Assembly: GCF_001375515.1 (NCBI RefSeq)
Contig: NZ_CTDX01000004.1
Coordinates: forward strand, 45,140-109,139
From: Bacillus kwashiorkori
Lineage (GTDB): Bacteria > Bacillota > Bacilli > Bacillales > Caldibacillaceae
Direction of reading: 5' to 3'
Length of the DNA: 64,000 nucleotides
Part shown: positions 34,802-44,221 of the stretch, one piece after another
Layout: the number at the start of each line of letters is the position of its first letter
Numbering within the stretch: position 1 is the first letter of the stretch
The notes under the pieces: model-generated
The model's database searches: none
What the model saw: the letters and a program-made list of their open reading frames with translations, nothing else
What the model was told of the DNA's origin: nothing
Position numbers and translations under genes: made by a program

Positions 34802-37195
34802 TTGTCGGCATTACATTTTGCGATTATTTCGCCATTTATTTTTGCGATTTTCGTTCCATTTCTTTATAAGCTATTTAGAAAAATACATACAGGTTGGTTT
34901 GTTCTTCTACTCCCATCCATACTTTTCATCTATTTTCTCCAATTTATTTCAGTAACGAGAGATGGAGATACCTTTATTCGAACCGTTTCCTGGATTCCTT
35001 CGCTTCATATTGACTTCATAGCAAAAGTTGATGGATTAAGTCTCATTTTTGCTTTATTAATAACAGGAATTGGAGCATTAGTTGTTTTATATTCGATATA
35101 TTATTTATCGAAAAATAAAGAGAAGCTTAATACTTTTTATGTGTATTTACTATTGTTTATGGGTGCGATGCTAGGTGTTGTACTATCTGACAACTTAATT
35201 GTTTTATATATGTTTTGGGAGTTTACCAGCTTTTCGTCATTTTTCCTGATTGGTTATTGGCATGAACGGGAAAAATCTCGTTACGGTGCACAAAAATCGA
35301 TGTTAATTACCGTTTTTGGTGGTTTGTCGTTGCTTGGTGGAATTATTTTACTGTACATTATGACAGGCACTTTTAGTATTCAAGAAATGGTAGCTAATGT
35401 CGGGGTAATTACTGGGCATGCTTTATTTATTCCAGCAATGATTTTCGTCCTACTAGGTGCATTTACTAAATCTGCACAATTTCCATTTCATATTTGGTTA
35501 CCAGATGCGATGGAAGCACCAACACCAGTTAGTGCTTATTTGCATTCGGCAACGATGGTTAAAGCAGGTATTTATTTAGTAGCTAGAATGACTCCGATAT
35601 TCGCTTATGACCAAAGTGGTACTTGGATTTGGCTTGTAGCTGGTTTCGGTATAATAACGTTATTCTGGGGTTCATTTAATGCGGTGAAACAGACAGACTT
35701 AAAAGCTATATTAGCTTTTTCCACTATTAGCCAGCTCGGTTTAATTATGAGCCTCCTCGGTGTTGGTGCTGCTGCCCTTCACTTTAATGAATTATCGGAA
35801 AACATTTATACGATGGCGATTGTTGCTGCTGTTTTTCATTTGATTAACCATTCTACCTTTAAAGGCAGTTTGTTTATGATGGCAGGGATAGTTGACCATG
35901 AAACAGGCACTCGTGATATTAGAAAGCTCGGTGGTTTAATGACATTGATGCCGATAACATTTACGATCGCACTAATTGGGACTTTTTCGATGGCAGGTAT
36001 TCCGCCGTTTAACGGTTTTTTAAGTAAAGAAATGTTTTTTACAGCGATGAAACATATTGCCAGTTTTGATTTGTTTAATTTCTCTTCATTAGGGATTTTG
36101 TTCCCAATTATTGCTTGGATTGCAAGTGTGTTCACATTTATTTATAGCATGATGTTAGTTTGGAAAACATTCACAGGTCCTTACAAGCCGGAAAAATTAG
36201 CTAAAAAGCCGCATGAAGCACCAATTGGTATGCTTATTTCGCCAATTATTTTAGTTTCATTAGTAATCATTATCGGTCTATTTCCAAACATTCTTTCTGC
36301 CACGGTTTTACCAGCTGCGGCGAATGCCATTATGCCAGAATTTATTTTTGATGTGCATATTAAAATGTGGCACGGTGTCAATTTGGAACTATTTATGACT
36401 ATTGGTGTTATTGCAATTGGAACGTTACTTTATTTATCACTTTCAAAGTGGAGTCGAGTATATAGCCTATTTCCAGAGAAATTAACATTAAATAAATTAT
36501 ATGACGCCTTCATTCCGTCATTAGAGTCGAGTTCCAATGTCTTTATTCGCTCCCATATGACAGGATATATTCGAGCCTACTTAGCATACATTTTTATCTT
36601 CTTTATAGGAATTTTAGGAATCACGATATGGGGGAAAGATGCTTTTGTACTTAATACAGAAAACACCGCGAGTATTGGAGTTTATGAAGCTATTCTTGCC
36701 TTGTTAATAGTAATCGGTACAGTAACAATTTTAGCGTCCAAATCGCGATTAACATCCATTTTAGCGCTCGGGGCTGTTGGATATACAGTATCTCTTTATT
36801 ACATTTTATTCCGTGCACCAGACTTAGCTTTGACACAATTAGTAATTGAGACTATTTCCGTTGCATTATTTTTAGTTTGTTTTTACTTTTTACCGAAAAA
36901 ATTCCATCTCGAAAAAACACGGTTTAAATTAACGAACGCAATAATTTCAATCGGAGTAGGCCTTGTTGTAACGTTAATTGCTATAGCAAGTTCCAGCACA
37001 AAACTGTTCCCGTCCATTTCTAAGTATTATGAAGAGCATACGTATGATCCTGCGGGCGGTGAAAATATGGTTAACGTTATATTAGTTGACTTCCGTGGCT
37101 TTGATACGTTATTTGAAATATGTGTTTTAGCTGTGGCCGGGCTAGGTATTTATAGTTTAATTAAGCTTAGAATGACAAGGAGGAAAGAAGGATGA
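34802..37195 (+). CDS. mrpA: Na+/H+ antiporter subunit A
   Basis: The largest subunit of the Mrp (Sha/Mnh) antiporter, which expels sodium in exchange for protons and supports alkali and salt tolerance. The 797 residues have about twenty helices: an NuoL/ND5-like proton-channel part (1-500) and C-terminal domains related to the MrpB and NuoJ-type regions. Conserved motifs include FPFHIWLPDAMEAPTPVSAYLHSATMVKAG in the antiporter core (residues about 225-254; only partly cited as PTPVSAYLHSATMVKAG). TTG 34802 follows GGAGGG. It begins a seven-gene operon in the standard order. Confidence 0.96.
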   Translation: MSALHFAIISPFIFAIFVPFLYKLFRKIHTGWFVLLLPSILFIYFLQFISVTRDGDTFIRTVSWIPSLHIDFIAKVDGLSLIFALLITGIGALVVLYSIYYLSKNKEKLNTFYVYLLLFMGAMLGVVLSDNLIVLYMFWEFTSFSSFFLIGYWHEREKSRYGAQKSMLITVFGGLSLLGGIILLYIMTGTFSIQEMVANVGVITGHALFIPAMIFVLLGAFTKSAQFPFHIWLPDAMEAPTPVSAYLHSATMVKAGIYLVARMTPIFAYDQSGTWIWLVAGFGIITLFWGSFNAVKQTDLKAILAFSTISQLGLIMSLLGVGAAALHFNELSENIYTMAIVAAVFHLINHSTFKGSLFMMAGIVDHETGTRDIRKLGGLMTLMPITFTIALIGTFSMAGIPPFNGFLSKEMFFTAMKHIASFDLFNFSSLGILFPIIAWIASVFTFIYSMMLVWKTFTGPYKPEKLAKKPHEAPIGMLISPIILVSLVIIIGLFPNILSATVLPAAANAIMPEFIFDVHIKMWHGVNLELFMTIGVIAIGTLLYLSLSKWSRVYSLFPEKLTLNKLYDAFIPSLESSSNVFIRSHMTGYIRAYLAYIFIFFIGILGITIWGKDAFVLNTENTASIGVYEAILALLIVIGTVTILASKSRLTSILALGAVGYTVSLYYILFRAPDLALTQLVIETISVALFLVCFYFLPKKFHLEKTRFKLTNAIISIGVGLVVTLIAIASSSTKLFPSISKYYEEHTYDPAGGENMVNVILVDFRGFDTLFEICVLAVAGLGIYSLIKLRMTRRKEG

Positions 37196-37614
37196 AAAAC
37201 AAAGATATTATTTTACAAACGATTGCGAAAGTAGTATTTTTCATAATTATCCTTTTTTCCATCCACATTTTTTTTGAAGGGCATTATCGTCCAGGAGGCG
37301 GTTTTGTAGGCGGGTTAGTAACTGCTGGAGGACTTGTTTTATTACTTTTAGCCTATGATTTAAAAACGGTTAAGAAGTTAATGCCGATTAATTTTCGGAT
37401 TTTAATTGGTATCGGTTTAGCAGTCGCATTATTAACTGCAAGTGCAGCGATGCTTTTCGATGTACCGTTTTTTACTCACGCATTTGACTATTTTGATTTA
37501 CCACTTTTAGGTGAAACATCACTTCATAGTGCAGCATTATTTGATTTAGGTGTTTATTTGGTCGTTGTAGGAACTACCATGACCATTATTCAGACGATAG
37601 GGGAGAGTGAATAA
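37192..37614 (+). CDS. mrpB: Na+/H+ antiporter subunit B
   Basis: A 140-residue subunit with four helices, part of the central membrane arm of the Mrp complex. The family motif EGHYRPGGGFVGGLV lies after helix 1. It overlaps mrpA by four bases (ATGA) and its stop overlaps the mrpC start, so translation is coupled. Confidence 0.95.
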   Translation: MKNKDIILQTIAKVVFFIIILFSIHIFFEGHYRPGGGFVGGLVTAGGLVLLLLAYDLKTVKKLMPINFRILIGIGLAVALLTASAAMLFDVPFFTHAFDYFDLPLLGETSLHSAALFDLGVYLVVVGTTMTIIQTIGESE

Positions 37615-37955
37615 TGGAAATATTAGTAGCGATACTTGCAGGTTTTTTAATTGCAAGTGCAACTTATTTATTACTTTCCAAAAGTATTTTGCGGATGATT
37701 GTTGGAACAGGACTATTAAGCCACGGGGCACATTTGCTTATTCTTACGATGGGCGGTTTGAAAAAAGGAGCGGTACCGTTAGTAAATAAGGAAGGCCTTC
37801 CAGTATCGGATCCCCTTCCACAAGCACTGATTTTAACAGCGATTGTTATTAGCTTTGGAGTAACAGCACTTTTTTTAGTTGTTGCTTATCGCGGTTATCA
37901 GGAACTTGGTACGGACAATATGGACGAATTGAAAGGAACAGAAGGAAATGAATAA
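37614..37955 (+). CDS. mrpC: Na+/H+ antiporter subunit C
   Basis: The NuoK-like subunit: 113 residues, exactly the B. subtilis length, with three helices. TGLLSHGAHLLILTMGG and the DPLPQALILTAIVI stretch are typical. It overlaps mrpB by one base (TAATG) and mrpD by eight bases. Confidence 0.95.
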   Translation: MEILVAILAGFLIASATYLLLSKSILRMIVGTGLLSHGAHLLILTMGGLKKGAVPLVNKEGLPVSDPLPQALILTAIVISFGVTALFLVVAYRGYQELGTDNMDELKGTEGNE

Positions 37956-39432
37956 TTTAGTAATACTGCCAATTGCAATTCCGCTTCTTACAGCAATCAT
38001 CCTAATATTCTTTGCTAGAAAAATTGTTGTGCAAAGATATATATCCGCAATATCTATGTTATTAAATGTGATAGTTGCTTTTATGCTTATTCAACAAGTT
38101 TATGAAAATGGTGTGCAAACGTTGAATGTCGGAAATTGGCCTGCGCCATTCGGCATTACCCTCGTTTCCGATATGTTGTCGGCTTTATTAGTATTAACTA
38201 CGACAATCGTCGGTTTTGCGGTCACACTTTATTCTTTTCAGTCTATTGGTGAGGATAGAGAAAAATATTATTACTATACATTTGTCCAATTTTTGTTGGC
38301 AGGGGTCATCGGTGCCTTTACAACAGGTGATATTTTCAACTTATTTGTATTTTTTGAAATTATGTTGATGGCTTCCTACGTATTACTCGTTTTAGGAGGT
38401 AGTAAAATTCAATTACGTGAAACAATCAAATACTTAACGGTGAATGTTGTTTCATCTGCGTTTTTTGTTATCGGAATTGCCTTCTTATACTCTATCGTAG
38501 GAACATTGAATATGGCACATATTTCTCAGCGTATTGCCGAATTAACGGAATTTCCAGGGATATTGACAGTGATTGCCGTCCTGTTTTTAATTGTATTTGG
38601 TTTAAAAGGAGCAATCTTCCCTTTATACTTCTGGCTTCCAGGTTCTTATTATGCTCCACCAGTTCCAGTTATGGCGTTATTCGGAGCATTGTTAACGAAG
38701 GTTGGGGTGTATTCGATTATTCGGACCTTTACTTTATTTTTCTATCATGATAAAGGTTATACACATGATATATTGCTCGTATTAGCAATAATTACTGTCT
38801 TAATCGGAGTCGTTGGTTCAATTGCTTATTGGGATATAAAGAAAATTATTATATATAACATTATTACAGCAATTGGTGTCATTTTGTATGGTGTATCTAT
38901 TGCAACTGATACTGGTTTTTCTGGCTCTCTATATTATTTAATACACGATATGGTCATTAAAGCAGCGTTGTTTTTGTTAATAGGAATCATTATAAAAGTT
39001 ACAGGCACTGCTAACTTAAAGCAGTTTAGTGGCTTAATTAAGACGTATCCTGTTCTTGCTTGGACGTATTTTATTGCTGCCATATCTTTAGCTGGTATTC
39101 CACCGTTTAGTGGCTTTTTTGGAAAACTGTTAGTTATTCAAAGCGGCTTTGAGGCAAATGAATTTATTGGAGCCGTCATTATTTTAATCACTAGCTTAAT
39201 CACTTTATATTCTGTAATGAAAATATTTATTTACGGATTTTGGGGAGAGGCAAAGGGATATAATTCGGAACAAAAAATATCCTACAAAGCTCTGTTATTC
39301 CCAGCAATTTTATTAGTGGCCGTTTCAGTTATTTATGGGTTTGGTACCGAAGTGGTTTATCCATATATTTCCAACGCAGCGGAGACATTAACAAACCCGG
39401 ATATTTATATTGAAGCGGTTTTAAAGGAGTAA
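37948..39432 (+). CDS. mrpD: Na+/H+ antiporter subunit D
   Basis: The NuoN/NuoM-like antiporter subunit, 494 residues with about fourteen helices. The core region FGLKGAIFPLYFWLPGSYY carries the conserved channel lysine, with a further lysine in ALLTKVGVYSI. It forms the second proton path of the complex beside MrpA. It overlaps mrpC and is followed by mrpE after six bases. Confidence 0.96.
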   Translation: MNNLVILPIAIPLLTAIILIFFARKIVVQRYISAISMLLNVIVAFMLIQQVYENGVQTLNVGNWPAPFGITLVSDMLSALLVLTTTIVGFAVTLYSFQSIGEDREKYYYYTFVQFLLAGVIGAFTTGDIFNLFVFFEIMLMASYVLLVLGGSKIQLRETIKYLTVNVVSSAFFVIGIAFLYSIVGTLNMAHISQRIAELTEFPGILTVIAVLFLIVFGLKGAIFPLYFWLPGSYYAPPVPVMALFGALLTKVGVYSIIRTFTLFFYHDKGYTHDILLVLAIITVLIGVVGSIAYWDIKKIIIYNIITAIGVILYGVSIATDTGFSGSLYYLIHDMVIKAALFLLIGIIIKVTGTANLKQFSGLIKTYPVLAWTYFIAAISLAGIPPFSGFFGKLLVIQSGFEANEFIGAVIILITSLITLYSVMKIFIYGFWGEAKGYNSEQKISYKALLFPAILLVAVSVIYGFGTEVVYPYISNAAETLTNPDIYIEAVLKE

Positions 39433-39438
39433 TGTCCG

Positions 39439-39921
39439 ATGGCTTTTCAAATTTTATTAAATTTATTTATTGCATTTGTTTGGATGTTTTTGAAGGTAAG
39501 TTATGATCCAGCCACCTTTATTATTGGTTACTTAATAGGATTAGTGTTAATTTATTTGATGCACAAATCTTTTGCAGCAAGATTTTATTTAAGCAGTATA
39601 TGGGCGGTTATTTACTTAATCTTACTATTTTTGAAAGAGTTAATTGTTGCTAACTTTAGTGTGTTAAAAATTGTATTAAAACCTAATATGGATTTCCAAC
39701 CAGGAATTTTTGCTTATAAAACCATTTTAGAGAAGGACTGGGAAATTACATTATTATCTAACTTAATTACGTTAACTCCTGGAACTTTAGTTGTTGATGT
39801 TCATGAAGAGAATAATGAAAAAATCTTATATATTCACGCCATTCACGTTCCAGATGTAGACGATGCGATAGAAGGAATAAAAAGTTCCTTTGAAAAAGCA
39901 ATCTTGGAGGTGAGCCGATAA
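39439..39921 (+). CDS. mrpE: Na+/H+ antiporter subunit E
   Basis: A 160-residue subunit specific to Mrp complexes, without a counterpart in respiratory complex I. Two hydrophobic hairpins at the N-terminus are followed by a cytoplasmic domain with TLLSNLITLTPGTLVVDV, the family signature. It overlaps mrpF by one base. Confidence 0.95.
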   Translation: MAFQILLNLFIAFVWMFLKVSYDPATFIIGYLIGLVLIYLMHKSFAARFYLSSIWAVIYLILLFLKELIVANFSVLKIVLKPNMDFQPGIFAYKTILEKDWEITLLSNLITLTPGTLVVDVHEENNEKILYIHAIHVPDVDDAIEGIKSSFEKAILEVSR

Positions 39922-40205
39922 TGTTTCAGACAATTTTAATCATCGTTTTGGCGACTTTAACGGGTGCAATGGTCGGTTTTATTTATCGGCTCATTAAAGG
40001 TCCGACAACTCCTGATCGGGTTGTTGCATTGGACGCCATCGGAGTAACATTGATTAGCGTTACAGCGGTATTTTCGATTTTATTGGAAACAAGTGCTTTT
40101 CTTGATGTCATTTTATTGTTAGGAATTTTATCATTTATTGGAACGACGGCATTTTCGAAGTTTTTAGCGAAGGGGGTTATTTTTGACCGTGACAGAGACC
40201 GTTAA
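39921..40205 (+). CDS. mrpF: Na+/H+ antiporter subunit F
   Basis: A 94-residue, three-helix subunit, the same length as in B. subtilis. The loop RLIKGPTTPDRVVALDAIG is the family mark and includes the acidic residue implicated in ion exchange. The gene overlaps mrpG by 23 bases. Confidence 0.95.
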   Translation: MFQTILIIVLATLTGAMVGFIYRLIKGPTTPDRVVALDAIGVTLISVTAVFSILLETSAFLDVILLLGILSFIGTTAFSKFLAKGVIFDRDRDR

Positions 40206-40545
40206 AATTATTGTAGTTGTTTTTTTACTGATCGGTGCATTTTTTAGTTTAGTGGCTGCACTTGGCGTTGTTCGATTACCTGACGTTTATACGCGTAATC
40301 ATGCAGCATCGAAAAGTGCAACTTTAGGGGTTATGGTTATTTTAATTGGTACGTTCATTTATTTTTACGCTGCCGGTCATAGTAATACCCGACTGCTTTT
40401 AGCTCTTGTCTTTATTTTCCTAACTTCACCAGTTGGTGGGCACCTTATTAACCGAGCTGCATACTATTCCGGTGTGAAACTTTGGGATAAAAGTATTCGC
40501 GATGATTTAAAGGGAAAAGTGAAAATAAGAAATTTTGAAAAATAA
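40183..40545 (+). CDS. mrpG: Na+/H+ antiporter subunit G
   Basis: The last Mrp subunit, 120 residues with three helices and the conserved RLPDVYTRNHAASKSATLG segment between helices 1 and 2. It starts with TTG inside mrpF, behind AGGGGG. A strong terminator follows directly, closing the operon. Confidence 0.95.
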   Translation: MTVTETVKIIVVVFLLIGAFFSLVAALGVVRLPDVYTRNHAASKSATLGVMVILIGTFIYFYAAGHSNTRLLLALVFIFLTSPVGGHLINRAAYYSGVKLWDKSIRDDLKGKVKIRNFEK

Positions 40546-40553
40546 GTAGCAAA

Positions 40554-40591
40554 AAAATGGCGATCTAAAAATAGAGAAGATCGCCATTTTT
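40554..40591 (+). terminator. Rho-independent terminator of the mrp operon
   Basis: AAAAATGGCGATCT (from about 40553) pairs with AGATCGCCATTTTT (40578-40591) around an 11-nt loop. Confidence 0.92.
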
Positions 40592-40667
40592 ACATAAGTA
40601 TTAGCTAGATTTTTAGAACAATCATACTTTGTTATTCTTTTTGTAGAAGTGTATAACTGATAATGGA

Positions 40668-41057
40668 TCATCCGCTAGTTTTATCCTTTTGCACAACTGC
40701 TACTGTACATCGGGAAACGCAAATTAAGCGTTCTTCTTCATCTTTAATTTTTATATCCCAAACTTGAGTTGTCCGTCCTCTATGAAGGATGTTCGCCTCT
40801 GCTGTTACAACTCCATCTTTTTTCGCTCGAATATGATTGGCGTTAATTTCCATACCAAAACATATTTCTTTCTCTTTATCAAGTAAATGATAGGCACCGA
40901 CACTGGCGACTGTTTCTGCCAATGCAACAGATGCCCCACCGTGCAAATACCCAAAAGGCTGACGTGTTCTTTCATCTACAGGCATTTTTGCCCGAACATA
41001 CCCATCTTCTAAAATTTCTAATTCAATTCCGAGTGCATCTGATAAATTTTTTTCCAC
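40668..41057 (-). CDS. Hotdog-fold thioesterase (YuxO/PaaI type)
   Basis: A 129-residue acyl-CoA thioesterase of the PaaI-like hotdog family. The catalytic region reads RQPFGYLHGGASVALAETVAS, with the HGG loop that positions the thioester, and the acidic residue E67-ETVAS helix typical of 4HBT-II members. Related proteins hydrolyse 1,4-dihydroxy-2-naphthoyl-CoA in menaquinone synthesis. The neighbouring mrp operon is the same context as B. subtilis yuxO, which supports orthology. The substrate is inferred, not shown. Confidence 0.85.
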   Translation of the reverse strand: MEKNLSDALGIELEILEDGYVRAKMPVDERTRQPFGYLHGGASVALAETVASVGAYHLLDKEKEICFGMEINANHIRAKKDGVVTAEANILHRGRTTQVWDIKIKDEEERLICVSRCTVAVVQKDKTSG

Positions 41058-41396
41058 CCATTTATACCCCTTTCTTGTTTAGTCGTGATCGTATCGTCAA
41101 TATATTACAGGCATTTATTAATTACTTCGCTACAAAGGTGAAAAATCCTTTTATGAAAAGGCATGTATTAACTTTTATACTCTGGAAGTTATTTAGGAGT
41201 TCGTTACAAGAGAAATTTTACGGTTGCTGAGAGAGCTGGATTTATGAAGGAACCGTATTTCTACGATGAGTTACTTTTAATTACTCCTTATTTTTAAAAG
41301 GTTAAAAAAAGAGCTGTCAGGAAAGATATGATCATATTCTCAGACGAACTTTTCGTTCTGATCAATCTTACGGACAGCTCGATATAAAGAATTTAA
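41058..41396. other. Intergenic region with probable acetyltransferase remnant
   Basis: A plus-strand frame from about 41184 to the TAA at 41295-41297 reads VAERAGFMKEPYFYDELLL, very like the C-terminal end of GNAT acetyltransferases (NxxSxRVAEKAGF). It has no start and is closed off by stops upstream, so it looks like a fossil. A minus-strand terminator for the MFS gene lies at 41311-41380. Confidence 0.45.
41311..41380 (-). terminator. Terminator of the MFS transporter gene
   Basis: GAGCTGTC (41311-41318) pairs with GACAGCTC (41373-41380), with an inner CGAAC/GTTC hairpin. On the minus strand it is followed by TTTTTTT. Confidence 0.8.
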
Positions 41397-42641
41397 TTAT
41401 CTTGCTTTAGTTAACTGGCCAATTTTGGATTGGCTTGATGATGCTTCACTATCTTTTTTCGTACTCCACCAAAGCAGTAAGAACGCCGAGAATAGTATAG
41501 CACTTGTGACGAAGAATACAGATGAAATTCCGATATATCCAGAAATGATACCACCGATTGCTGGTCCAATGACATTTCCAAGAAAACGGAAACTAACATT
41601 ATACCCCTGTACTTCTCCTTGAATAGATATCGGTGCGACTTGTCTTATATAAGCTGCCATACATGGGATAATACCCCCTGCAGCCATACCGAACAAGAAT
41701 CGTAATAAAACAAGTTGCCAAAGGGAAGTGACTAGACCTTGAGGAATAAATAGAATTGCTCCTCCAATAAGTAACATCATAATTACTTTATCATGCCCAA
41801 TTCGATCACCAAGTTTTCCCCAATTTCTTGTTGCGAGTAAATTACCAAAACCGGTTGCGGAAAAGGCTAAGCCTGCTAAAAATGCAACAGATTCTGTTTT
41901 TGTTAATTCATTCACATACAGCGCGAGTAACGGCTGAATGGTGAAGTTAGCTACTTGCACAAGTAAGGAAATGATCATAATTGTTAGCAAAACTCTTTTA
42001 TGGAAGATGAATGACAAAACTTCTTTTCTAGTAAACTCTTTTTCTTGTGCTTTTTTACTCGTTTGTCTAACTTCTTTTACACCAAAAAAGACGACTAAAG
42101 TGGCTACACCAATAGCAATGGATGTGTAAATAAATGTATATTGGAAGCCGAATGTGTCTGCCAACATACCACCGATGATTGGCCCGAATAAACTTCCGGT
42201 AACATTACCAGTTTGTAATGTACCGAGTACTTGGCCAGCGATAGCTTTTGGTGTTTGTTTTGAGATCATAGCTAGAGAAGTTGGAATAAAACCTGTTACA
42301 GCGCCCATTATTAACCGTAGTATAAAAAGTTCATGAACGGTATCCATGAACCCCATTAAAAATATACTTGTAGCAATTCCTGATCCAGTTATTAAAAGGA
42401 TTGGTTTATACCCGTATTTATCGCCTACTCTACCCCAAATTGGAGAAAAAATAAATGCTGTTATAAAGGTTACACCAAAAATAAAACCTGCCCAACGCTG
42501 GACATATTCCGTACTATAGTTTCCCATTGTCTCAATATACAAAGAGAGAAATGGCATAATCATCGTGGTACTTGAGGCTACCAAAAAGTTGGCAATCCAC
42601 ATTATGAGTACGTTCCTCTTTTCCACTTTGATTAGAATCAC
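41397..42641 (-). CDS. MFS multidrug efflux transporter (MdtG-like)
   Basis: A 414-residue proton-coupled exporter with twelve predicted helices. The N-terminal helix pair is followed by motif A-like GRVGDKYGYKPIL, and GSLFGPIIGGMLADTFG in helix 5 is the antiporter motif. The second half repeats the pattern (GKLGDRIGHDKVI). The start is uncertain: GTG 42641 overlaps the AAGAAGG ribosome site, so GTG 42626 may be used. It is distinct from the NorA-like pump at 22 kb. The substrate is unknown. Confidence 0.88.
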   Translation of the reverse strand: MILIKVEKRNVLIMWIANFLVASSTTMIMPFLSLYIETMGNYSTEYVQRWAGFIFGVTFITAFIFSPIWGRVGDKYGYKPILLITGSGIATSIFLMGFMDTVHELFILRLIMGAVTGFIPTSLAMISKQTPKAIAGQVLGTLQTGNVTGSLFGPIIGGMLADTFGFQYTFIYTSIAIGVATLVVFFGVKEVRQTSKKAQEKEFTRKEVLSFIFHKRVLLTIMIISLLVQVANFTIQPLLALYVNELTKTESVAFLAGLAFSATGFGNLLATRNWGKLGDRIGHDKVIMMLLIGGAILFIPQGLVTSLWQLVLLRFLFGMAAGGIIPCMAAYIRQVAPISIQGEVQGYNVSFRFLGNVIGPAIGGIISGYIGISSVFFVTSAILFSAFLLLWWSTKKDSEASSSQSKIGQLTKAR

Positions 42642-42966
42642 CTTCTTAATATTTCGTTTCTCTAAATATTATACAATAATCTACGTTAGAAAGAAAGCCT
42701 TTCGCAAACCTAAATTTAAGATTACCTAAATAATTCCGCTTATTACATCACATTTTTAAAACGCATTCTATAAAAGAAATATGAACGAAAGACGACATAG
42801 ATGGCAGTTGGTGGAGATACTAACGTTTTTTCATCCGTTTATATAAAATTCATCAAAAGGTTGCATTGAATAGTATATTTGTTTTACTATCTTAAGAGGA
42901 GTTCTGTAAAAAAGTGTTAAGTATATACATATTCTTATTTTTAAAAAAATATGAGGAGCTGAAGTA
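42642..42966. other. Divergent intergenic region
   Basis: Promoters of the MFS and cyclophilin genes must lie here. I see no ORF, hairpin or clear promoter that I can place. Confidence 0.5.
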
Positions 42967-43563
42967 ATGGAAACAATTTATCCACAATTAACAGAATCTG
43001 TACAGGAAAATGAAATAGTAGCGGAAATGGAAACAAGCCAAGGTACAATTAAAATCAAGCTTTTTCCGGAGTATGCTCCGAAAACTGTAGAAAACTTTGT
43101 TACTCACGCAAAAAATGGTTACTATGAAGGAATTATTTTTCACCGTGTTATCAAAGATTTTATGATTCAAGGAGGAGACCCAACTGGAACAGGAATGGGT
43201 GGAGAAAGTATTTATGGTCAATCTTTTGAAGATGAATTTACTCCACAATTATTCAACTTCCGTGGAGCATTAAGTATGGCAAATGCAGGTCCGAATACGA
43301 ATGGCAGCCAATTTTTCATCGTTCAAAATAGTGAACTAAGTTCTGGATTTCGCGAACAAATGGAAAAAGCTGGCTACCCAGCAGATGTAGTGAATTACTA
43401 CGTAGAAAATGGCGGTACTCCATGGCTCGATTTCCGTCATACTGTTTTTGGTCAAGTAATCGAAGGGATGGATATTGTAGACAAAATCGCCTCCGTCCAA
43501 ACAAATTCCCAAGATAAGCCATTGGAAGATGTTGTTATTCAAAAAATAATTATCATCGATTAA
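42967..43563 (+). CDS. Peptidyl-prolyl cis-trans isomerase, cyclophilin type
   Basis: A cytosolic cyclophilin that speeds proline isomerisation during folding. The 198 residues include the catalytic core: [19 protein letters not shown] holds the active-site arginine and glutamine, and [19 protein letters not shown] the substrate-binding Phe. It is longer than B. subtilis PpiB (143 residues): an insert after the SQFFIV block (about residues 122-145) and an N-terminal extension account for this. No signal peptide is present. The gene is monocistronic with a terminator. Confidence 0.92.
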   Translation: METIYPQLTESVQENEIVAEMETSQGTIKIKLFPEYAPKTVENFVTHAKNGYYEGIIFHRVIKDFMIQGGDPTGTGMGGESIYGQSFEDEFTPQLFNFRGALSMANAGPNTNGSQFFIVQNSELSSGFREQMEKAGYPADVVNYYVENGGTPWLDFRHTVFGQVIEGMDIVDKIASVQTNSQDKPLEDVVIQKIIIID

Positions 43564-43576
43564 TTTTGTAAAATTA

Positions 43577-43621
43577 GCCTCGGATGGAATTCGGATCAAT
43601 GTGCCATTCGAGGCAATTTTT
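43577..43621 (+). terminator. Rho-independent terminator of the cyclophilin gene
   Basis: GCCTCGGATGG (43577-43587) pairs with CCATTCGAGGC (43604-43614) with one mismatch, followed by AATTTTTT. Confidence 0.8.
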
Positions 43622-43661
43622 TATAAAAAAGAGAATTCCATTGCAACCGGTGCAAATTCCT

Positions 43662-43690
43662 TTGTTGATTTATTTTTCTGTTGTTATAAT
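43662..43690 (+). promoter_or_regulatory. Promoter of the small membrane protein gene
   Basis: TTGTTG (43662-43667), 17 bases, then a consensus TATAAT (43685-43690), 38 bp before the ATG. Confidence 0.7.
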
Positions 43691-43728
43691 GAAAACAGTG
43701 ATAATGTTTCGATGAAAGGACGGCTATT

Positions 43729-43929
43729 ATGATCAATTGGGTATTGGGAGCAATGTTTCTGTATTTTCCAGAAGATAAAACGGAATATATACCTGCAGCA
43801 ATCTCCTTTTCTATTTTTTTAATCGCTTGTATTTTCACATTTCGGTGGATTATAAAATATTCTAGAAAAGAAGAAGAAAAGACGAAGATTTTAGAAGAAC
43901 AGGCGAAACTGGAGAATAAAAAGCTTTAA
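43729..43929 (+). CDS. Small single-span membrane protein
   Basis: The 66-residue product has an N-terminal hydrophobic part and one strong helix (about 22-43), then a highly charged, Lys/Glu-rich cytoplasmic tail (45-66). It has its own good promoter and AAAGGA 9 bases before the ATG, so it is likely real. I do not recognise a family. It stands alone between the cyclophilin gene and patB. Confidence 0.68.
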   Translation: MINWVLGAMFLYFPEDKTEYIPAAISFSIFLIACIFTFRWIIKYSRKEEEKTKILEEQAKLENKKL

Positions 43930-44221
43930 ATGTTCGTACAGTAAAATGAAAAAAATCATTTTTTAAATCTGTTGTCATTATTCATGTTAACAAGCGGTGA
44001 ATCATTGGTGTATTTGGGGGATATCGTCGTTTATTTAGGAAACGGGGCGTTTAGTTACGTTCTAAGCGCCCGTTCTGAGTTCGATTCGGACCAATGGGTT
44101 CATCCTAAATGATACAACAGCTTTGTTTGTTAAGTACGCTTTAGCTACGTCTATATGGAGTCAAAAACTTTATGTCATACCTTCAACTTCTAGTAAAGAT
44201 TACAATTCATTATTAGGCTAT

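Noticed and set aside
44041..44074. Hairpin AACGGGGCGTTTAG with CTAAGCGCCCGTT
   Set aside because: The pairing has mismatches and no T-run, and I see no related copy; not enough to call a terminator or RNA.
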